A stretch of 64,000 nt of DNA from Multifurca ochricompacta (taxonomy: Eukaryota > Basidiomycota > Agaricomycetes > Russulales > Russulaceae). Positions 57,841-64,000 of this stretch are shown one piece after another. Position numbers and translations under genes: made by a program. Below the pieces are notes generated by a model. That model ran no database searches and had not been told where the DNA came from. It saw only the letters and a program-made list of their open reading frames with translations. The stretch lies in NCBI GenBank assembly GCA_022496185.1, contig WTXG01000096.1, positions 1 to 64,000 on the forward strand, given 5' to 3'. Numbering within the stretch: position 1 is the stretch's first letter; each line of letters opens with the position of its first letter.

Positions 57841-60800
57841 ATATGCAAGAAGTCGATGATGGCAGCAACCCTTGGATGATGGACAGCGGAGCCACCACTC
57901 ATTTACACCATACTTAGAAGATTTCTCTGAGTATTACCCTCACAAGGGGCACTCGGTGACAATTGGTGATGGTCCAGTAGTCCAAGTCGAAGGAACAGGC
58001 AAAGTCATTCTCAAAACTCGGAATAATTATGAGTTAGAGTTAAATAATGTCTTTTACATGCCGGCAGTGAAAGAATACTGTCGACTAGCTGCATCACAGA
58101 CAAAGGCGGTTCAGTGGAGTTCTCTCCATCTGAGGTCAAAATAAAGTACAATAATGCAATTATAGCGGAAGGTGTCAAGGCTATGGGACTCTATTGGGTC
58201 TTTGGGAAAACTATGCAGAATCTAAATACTGCGTCCCACAAATCTGCATCAAGTAGCCTTGACATCTGGCATTTGCGAATGGGTCATATGTCAAAAGAGG
58301 CCCTCAAAAGACATGCTCCTAAGGCTGTAAAAGGCCTTAGTATTGATAATAGCCAAGTGGAAGACAAGCCGTGTTATGGCTGTGAAATGGGAAAATCACA
58401 CCGTCTTCCATTCCCTCCCTCTCAAAAGAGAGCTTCAGCACCCTTGGAAGTCATTCACAGTGACCTTGTTGGTCCTCTGCAATGTACTTCAATTCAAGGG
58501 AACCTGTACTTCGCCACTTTCATAGACGACTTTAGCAGAACTGCCCTAGTTGTTGCTATGAAAGCCAAAAGTGATTTTACCTCGACGTTCTGTAATATTA
58601 AGGCATTCTTGGAAAATAAAACAGACAAGAAAATAAAGACCTTACACACAGACCGAGGTGGCGAATTCGTAAATAGGGAGCTGAAGTCAATACTTGAGCA
58701 GGCTGGCATAGAGCATAAATTGACAATGCCATATTCCCCACAACAGAACGGAAGGGCTGAAAGGTTCAACAGAACCATCATGGAAAAGGCCACCAGTATG
58801 TTGCATCATGCTGGTCTTTCCCTTGGTTTCTGGGAATGTGCAGTGCGAACAGCCTGCCACATATACAATAGAACCCCAATCTGTTCTAACAAGTGGAGGA
58901 CACCGCTAGAGCTTCTGGATGGGGACATTCCAGATGTCTCATACTTTAAAATATTTGGCTGCTTAGCCTATTATACTGTCCCAGAGGACAAAAGACGTAA
59001 ACTGGATCATAAAGCCAGGGAGACAGTCTTTGTCGGGTATGCACCCCACTCTAAAGGATATCTTCTTTGGGACATGCATACTCGATCCTTCGTATTGTCA
59101 AGAGATGTGACATTTGATGAAGGGTCCTTCCCATCCAACCTTGCCAAGGACAGCAAGGGAAAACAAAAGGAAAAAGTTACTCCTTTTGTACTAGAAGTTG
59201 AGAGGCCTGTCCAGCCTCAACCAGCAATAGCCACAGTTCCTCAGGCTCCTGAAGACAAGGACGCCGAGGTTGAGGAACAGGAGGTAGTGGAGCCTCCTCA
59301 AATAAATCCTGAGCCTACCACACCCGAGAATGAAACACACGATATAACCATCTATCAGACGCCTCCATCCCAAATCATGGAACCATCTGAACTCCCCCAG
59401 AGAACTCGTGCAAAGAGACAGTCTAAGAAGAAGACTGGTGGCAAAATTTCCCAACCTGTATTTACTAGGGAAAGTCCACGATCTCAGCAACGTGACCAGG
59501 CTGTGCAGGAAGATTTAGATCTTGATACTGCCCGTCCTAGACGTTCACGCCGCATGAATCCTCGCTTCTACAATGAGGATAATGCAGAGTTTGTACAAGG
59601 TTCCTCCAGACTTGGGCACATGGAGTTACTATATGCCGCAGGTGTCTCTTATAGAGATCCCCTGACTTTTCAGGAGGCAATGCAGTCTGATAATGCCAGT
59701 GAATGGCTTGAGGCGTGTCAATATGAAATTGATGCCTTAGATAAACTAGATGTGTGGCGCCTTGAGGATCTTCCAAAAGGAAGAAAGGCAGTAAAATCTA
59801 AATGGGTTTTTAAGCTGAAACCAGATGGACGGTTTCGTGCTAGGCTCGTGGCAAAAGGGTTCACCCAAGTAGAAGGAGTGGACTTCGACGAAACATTTTC
59901 CCCAGTCGCCAGATTTGAGTCACTTAGACTATTACTAGCATTAGCTACGCTAGAGGATTGGGAAATCCACCAAATGGATGTCAAATCGGCATTCCTACAT
60001 GGCGATCTGGATGAGGAAATTTATATGGAGCAACCAGTTGGTTTCGTCGTTGCTGGGCAAGAGTCCAAAGTTTGTAGGCTACAAAAAGCATTATATGGCC
60101 TCAAACAAGCCTCCCGAGCATGGAACCTTCAATTCCATGGTGTTCTTAATGAACTAGGCTTTACTCGGACGTACTCTGATGCAGGAGTATATGTGTTTCA
60201 TCAAAAGGAGGGGGATGATTCACTCTACGTCATTCTCTATGTAGATGACATTACTATACTTGGATCTTCCAATGATAAGATAACGTGGCTGAAGTCATCA
60301 CTATCTAGTCGATATGAGATGACTGACTTGGGAGAGATCCAGTCGTACCTTGGAGTTAACATCACCAGGGATCGTCCTAATAAGACGATGGAGATTGACC
60401 AAGCAGCCTACGTTTTATCTATTATTGAGAAGTTTGGGATGAGGGATTCCAACCGAGTATATACTCCTCTTCCCTCTGGCGCTGATGTACATCTGGTCAA
60501 GTTTGATGGCCAGGCATCTACTTCTGAAATAAAGAAGTATCAACAGTTGATGGGGTCTCTGCTATGGGTGCAGATTGGAAGCAGACCCGATATCAGTTTT
60601 GCTGTGGCGCGCCTTAGTCAGTACGCTTCCAACCCCTCTCAAGATCATATGCGACTTGCAAAATATGTCTTAAAGTATCTTAATAGTACAAAAGACTGCA
60701 AGTTACGGTATTCTGGAGGGAATGGGGAGAGCGGCCTTCATGGCTTTGCAGATTCCTCATGGGGAGATCAAGAGGACTGCCGCTCTACCTCAGGCTACGT

Positions 60801-61199
60801 GTTTTTCTTAGCAAATGGTGCCATTTCATGGTGTTCCAGAAACAGAAAACAGTAGCACAGTCCACCACTGAGGCCGAATATATGAGCCTCTCCGAGGCTG
60901 CAAATCAGGCAGTGTGGTATAGGACTTTTATGGAGGAATTAGGGTATGAGGTATCCTCCCCTATACTACTCCATTGTGACAATAAGGGTGCCGTGGATTT
61001 GGCATTAAACCCAGTCACAGGAAGGCGGTCAAAGCATATACCCATCAAGTACCATGCCATTAGGGGGTACATAGAAACGCACACAATTGAATTAGTGCGA
61101 ACCCCCACAGGTGAGATGCTGGCAGATGGCTTTACTAAGTCTCTACCAAGAGCATCGTTTGAAACCATGGTCAATGGACTTGGGCTTATACTGGAATAA
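57841..61199 (+). CDS. copia-4 pol: protease, integrase, RT, RNase H, frameshifted
   Basis: Protease WMMDSGATTH at about 57875, with a frame change near 57900; another near 58073; then one 913-codon open frame 58114-60855; a one-base loss near 60840 moves the frame to finish at 61199. Domains in order: GAG-pre-integrase with CYGCEMGKSH (about 58375), integrase core with HSDLVGPL (about 58455), DRGGEFV (about 58650) and NGRAERFNRT (about 58750); RT with FLHGDLDEEIYMEQPVGF (about 59990) and ILYVDDITI (about 60230); RNase H with ADSSWGD (about 60750) and STTEAEY (about 60870). It copies element RNA and inserts the DNA. Catalytic motifs are intact. Best template in the window for aligning the old copies. 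Confidence 0.93.
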
Positions 61200-61450
61200 G
61201 GAAGCTGGAATTTGGAGACTTTGTATACCAGTCTCACTTTCCCACCACGCCACATGAGCACGTTCTCGACCTCGAGAGTGATGCAAGAGGTGTGAGTCTG
61301 CATAAGAGAATCTACAACTCGTATGCAAAACTCACAAACTCGCGCTCAGAGAGTTAGAGAAGTTGGATCTCTGGCTGGCGATATGTTCGTTCAATTGTAA
61401 CGACATTGTGTGCTTCCAACTCATTTTCCATCCATGACCAGATGCCTTCA

Positions 61451-61461
61451 GCATGGAGGGA
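61451..61461 (+). other. copia-4 polypurine tract
   Basis: GCATGGAGGGA directly before the 3' LTR. Confidence 0.6.
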
Positions 61462-61963
61462 TGTTGAACACAGGAGATGTTCGGTGATGCTTCAGGCATC
61501 AGGTGATTAGATTAGCTACTTTGAAGATTAGATTAGATACCGGAGTTTCGGACAATTTACATTATCATTATTACTTTCTTTCTCACATTCCGCAGTAGCT
61601 GACTGATGAACCATGTAGCATGTGATTCCTGTATTGGCCAATGGCCTTTCTCCCTCATGTTTGTTGTTTGGACTTTGTCCGGCACCTGTGGACTTATTCC
61701 CAGTGTGCACAGACCATCCCTTGGGGTATATAAGGGTGTCTGTTTCATCTCTTACACTTCAGAGTTTCTTCTACCTCTGAAGCGTAAGTTCCTACTATGC
61801 TATCTATCATACCTTAAGACTAACTCTTGTATATAGAACTTGTCTTTGTCTAGGTCAGTAGTATAGTATTATAGAGTTTCTTCTACCTCTGAAGCAACTT
61901 GTCTTTGTCTAGCCTAACCCGCTAACTTCACAGTCAGTATGCTGCGCACATGCCTGTTTTACA
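61462..61963 (+). repeat. 3' LTR of copia-4
   Basis: 502 bp; differs from the 5' LTR by one extra T near the end and one G/A at a CpG in the TTTCGTCTC/TTTCATCTC segment. Confidence 0.97.
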
Positions 61964-62278
61964 TGGGGAAAGTTCAGTGTAGGTGGGAAGGTAAGGGGGG
62001 TCTGTGAAGATGGGAGGGTTAACAAGGAATGGGCAGTGATTGCACGAGGTGGTCTCCCAGTAATCAGCAGTCCACAGGTATTCAATTTGTATTCCTTCTG
62101 TCTCTACAAGGCACCAGCCAGAAGGAGAGGGAGCAGAGTGAAGATGGATCTTGTCAAAGGTAAGGTTGATTCTTGTATGGTCTAGATGAAAGGTAGAAAG
62201 GTGATAAGATTATGGGGGCCAGATAGGGGTACACACATGTAAATCTTTTTTTGCAAGGAAAAAGAATACAATGCTCAC
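61964..62278 (-). pseudogene. gypsy-3 5' coding region, continuation
   Basis: Minus-strand frame with HLDHTRINLTFDKIHLHSA and IEYLWTADYWETT (about 62040-62190), joining 55417 across the young copia element. Unrecognised domain. Ends at the copia-2 LTR. Confidence 0.55.
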
Positions 62279-62625
62279 TATAGAACAGGTATGGCGCAGC
62301 CTACACTAGATACTACATTACTGCTAGCTATCTCACCTTTGTTTTACTTTGAGACTTAGATGCAGTCGTTAATGTGATAGCAACTGCTTAATCTATAGCA
62401 GTTATACAGTAGTTTATATACAATTTAATGTACTATATCGGCTACTTAATTATACAAGTGCGTTATCTTGTTATTGATGTGATTTGATCACATGCCCAAT
62501 CTTAGATGTATATTCTAAGTAATCTAGCTAATTATGAATGCGTTCTTACTTGCGTTATCTATGCATGATCACAATCATGTCATACCGCTATCCCGGAGCC
62601 TCTGTACCGGTATCTTGGTTCAACA
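62279..62625 (-). repeat. 3' LTR of copia-2
   Basis: About 347 bp, TGTTGAACC start at 62625, directly preceded (right side) by an AGGGGGAG polypurine tract. Matches the solo LTR 50850-51180. The left limit is inferred from that match. Confidence 0.75.
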
Positions 62626-62895
62626 CTCCCCCTTGCTAAGTGCCGCTGCTAAGCGTGCTAAGCAATTATCCTTACTTAGGCAAGTTAATCTCTAGCCCAA
62701 GTTGACTCCTGAATTTCAGGAATTTGACGCATCCCAAATTCTTGGTGAACATGTCTGCAGGATTTTCAGAGCCTTCTATAAAGAATAGCTCGATTTTCTT
62801 CTCCTGTACAATTTGTCTAATGTAGTGGAAGCGGATATCAATATGTTTTATCCGTCGCTCTTGTACAGGATTAGAGGCCATAAAGATGGAGCCTT
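62626..62895 (-). pseudogene. copia-2 pol, RNase H end
   Basis: Minus-strand frame ends at 62672 with SIFMASNPVQERRIKHIDI, then FHYIRQIVQEKKIELFF, then ENPADMFTKNLG, the C-terminal RNase H signature of Ty1/copia. It differs from copia-1 and copia-4, so it is another family. The frame is cut at 62895 by the gypsy-2 LTR; the rest is beyond the window. Confidence 0.85.
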
Positions 62896-63484
62896 TGTTA
62901 CGTCCGGTGCGAGACGTTCTGCACGACTTGTGCGACAGCTTCGTTCGTATGTTCAGATAAGAGATCAATAAGACCTCTTGGAGTGCAAGTGGATGAGTCA
63001 AAGTCAACGGGGCTGTTCCCGAGTGACAATGTTGAGCGGAAAGTGCCAAAAGCACTGAGACGATCGAGTCAGAGGGTTCAAGGGGAAGTCCAGAAGACAA
63101 ACACCGATATATTCAATAAGTTGAGTCTGAGGTCTACATTGTAGTTACAGCGGACTTATATACGTAATCGAATGGGCGTCTACGAGATAAGAGAACGGAG
63201 TCATGTGGGCCCAAATATATGAAAGTGAAGGGTGTAAAGCCTAGCTTCTGATAGGGAACTAAGTAAGTGTCCGGTCGTACGATAAGGGATAAGAGATAAG
63301 GGAAAAGGAGGCACTCATAGACAAAGCGAGGTAAACAGAGACAAAGTCAATCACGGGGAAGGAAGCAAGGCATGTGACGGATCCCAGGAAGGGGACGTGA
63401 TCAGGAAATGTAAAGTAGGGGGACGGGTAGGGTCGTCGCTGGGGATCGTGAAGAAAATCGGGTTGCTAGGCAGGGGTCGTAACA
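62896..63484 (-). repeat. 3' LTR of gypsy-2
   Basis: TGTTACGTCC start, TCGTAACA end; 589 bp like the gypsy-1 LTRs. Confidence 0.95.
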
Positions 63485-63515
63485 TCACCCCCTCTTCTGG
63501 CTCTAGCTGACCCAG

Positions 63516-64000
63516 CTAGAAACGACTCGTACCATCATCGTCCTGCACCAGATCCAGGTAATCATCAGCTACATTACAATCGTCCATGGTGTAATCTTCC
63601 TTGTCCTCATCCTGGGGACACCTATGGGCGCGAAGGAAGCCATAGGGGCCGCGCTGTCCACACGAGTGACAGAGGTCATGGACAGGGCAGTCCAACTCGC
63701 GATGCCCAGCGTTGTGACACAGGCACTTGCCGCACCAGCTGGACGGATTGATAATTGTCGGGGGAACGCCTATACGGCGGAAAATACAGAACTGGCTCCA
63801 GTGCAGGTTACTGCGGCAGTGGCGACACCACTTGCGGTTGAGGGGACAGTTCCAGCTGATGTGGTACTTACTGTCACACTGCCAACAGGTTTCCCCACGG
63901 GGGTTCTCATGCATCCGCGGCATCTCGAACCGATTGGGTAACAGCCTTGGTGCAGCCCCCAACGATCGTGGGGGGAGGGGTTGTGCATACATGTCAGTGT
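63516..64000 (-). CDS. Accessory ORF3 of gypsy-2, zinc-knuckle part (partial)
   Basis: Open frame from the right edge to 63516, 31 nt before the LTR. It matches ORF3 of gypsy-1 (984-1450) with knuckles CWQCDSKYHISWNC and CRHCRSNLHWSQFC and the identical end LDLVQDDDGTSRF. Many differences from gypsy-1 are Arg here versus His, Trp or Cys there, as CpG decay predicts. The frame stays open past the gypsy-1 stop. The N-terminal part lies outside the window. Probable nucleic-acid-binding protein. Confidence 0.85.
   Translation of the reverse strand, partial: TDMYAQPLPPRSLGAAPRLLPNRFEMPRMHENPRGETCWQCDSKYHISWNCPLNRKWCRHCRSNLHWSQFCIFRRIGVPPTIINPSSWCGKCLCHNAGHRELDCPVHDLCHSCGQRGPYGFLRAHRCPQDEDKEDYTMDDCNVADDYLDLVQDDDGTSRF

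Larger units (their letters stand above)
55418..61963 (+). mobile_element. Complete young Ty1/copia element (copia-4)
   Basis: 6,546 bp; LTRs 55418-55918 (501 bp) and 61462-61963 (502 bp); duplication TGGGG at 55413-55417 and 61964-61968. In the part compared the two LTRs differ by one G/A at a CpG and one T in a T-run, so insertion is recent. Primer site, leader, gag, protease, integrase, RT and RNase H are in copia order. Inserted into the gypsy-3 5' region. Several one-base shifts break gag and protease. Confidence 0.97.
62896..64000 (-). mobile_element. gypsy-2, 3' end only (runs off the right edge)
   Basis: Young relative of gypsy-1: 3' LTR 62896-63484 (589 bp), polypurine tract, then ORF3. 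CpG sites lost in gypsy-1 are mostly kept. Inserted in copia-2; the duplication cannot be checked. Confidence 0.92.

Overview
The window looks like a heterochromatic, transposon-filled stretch of a basidiomycete genome, most likely a mushroom-forming Agaricomycete. This rests on short introns (about 47-78 nt), a multi-exon Plavaka-type transposase with a DUF6532 partner gene, a large TPR-CHAT protein, many non-autonomous hAT elements, and Ty1/copia and chromodomain Ty3/gypsy retrotransposons decayed by CpG-to-TpG/CpA change. I cannot name the species. I see no tRNA, rRNA or CRISPR array. The only gene that does not belong to a mobile element is the TPR-CHAT gene.

Layout. 1-21334 is a decayed copia element on the minus strand (copia-1; its 3' end lies beyond the left edge). 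It is interrupted by a gypsy element (gypsy-1, 364-12063, 5-bp TSD GAAGG), which itself holds a non-autonomous LTR element (2199-6382, TSD TCAGT). Copia-1 also carries a hAT element (15102-16529), a palindromic Tc1/mariner derivative (16648-18240), a short GCC-rich hAT element (18456-18957) and a solo LTR (19999-20511). Copia-1 lies against the gag of a further copia copy (copia-3, 21335-25082), which has its own hAT and solo-LTR insertions.

27374-35486, 53847-55417 and 61964-62278 appear to be pieces of one old minus-strand gypsy element (gypsy-3), cut up by hAT elements, solo LTRs and a complete young copia element (55418-61963, TSD TGGGG). The largest interruption is a hAT element at 35487-53838 (TSD TGCTCATG). 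Inside it sits a 16.9-kb unit, 36121-53060, flanked by an 8-bp duplication (ACAATATT) and bounded by two same-orientation hAT copies. This unit carries the intact TPR-CHAT gene (39628-42900) and a two-gene Plavaka transposon (44296-51575). It is either a composite hAT macrotransposon or a circle integrated by homologous recombination. The uninterrupted target sequence exists in a paralogous hAT copy near 26710-26750.

62279-64000 holds the 3' end of a second copia family (copia-2), cut by a young relative of gypsy-1 (gypsy-2) that runs off the right edge.

Most element boundaries are supported by exact target-site duplications, so the order of insertion can be read. Both gypsy-1-family copies with an internal region carry an extra zinc-knuckle ORF between pol and the 3' LTR. 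Premature stops in the old copies repeatedly fall where the young copy has CGA (Arg), which points to CpG-methylation-driven decay.
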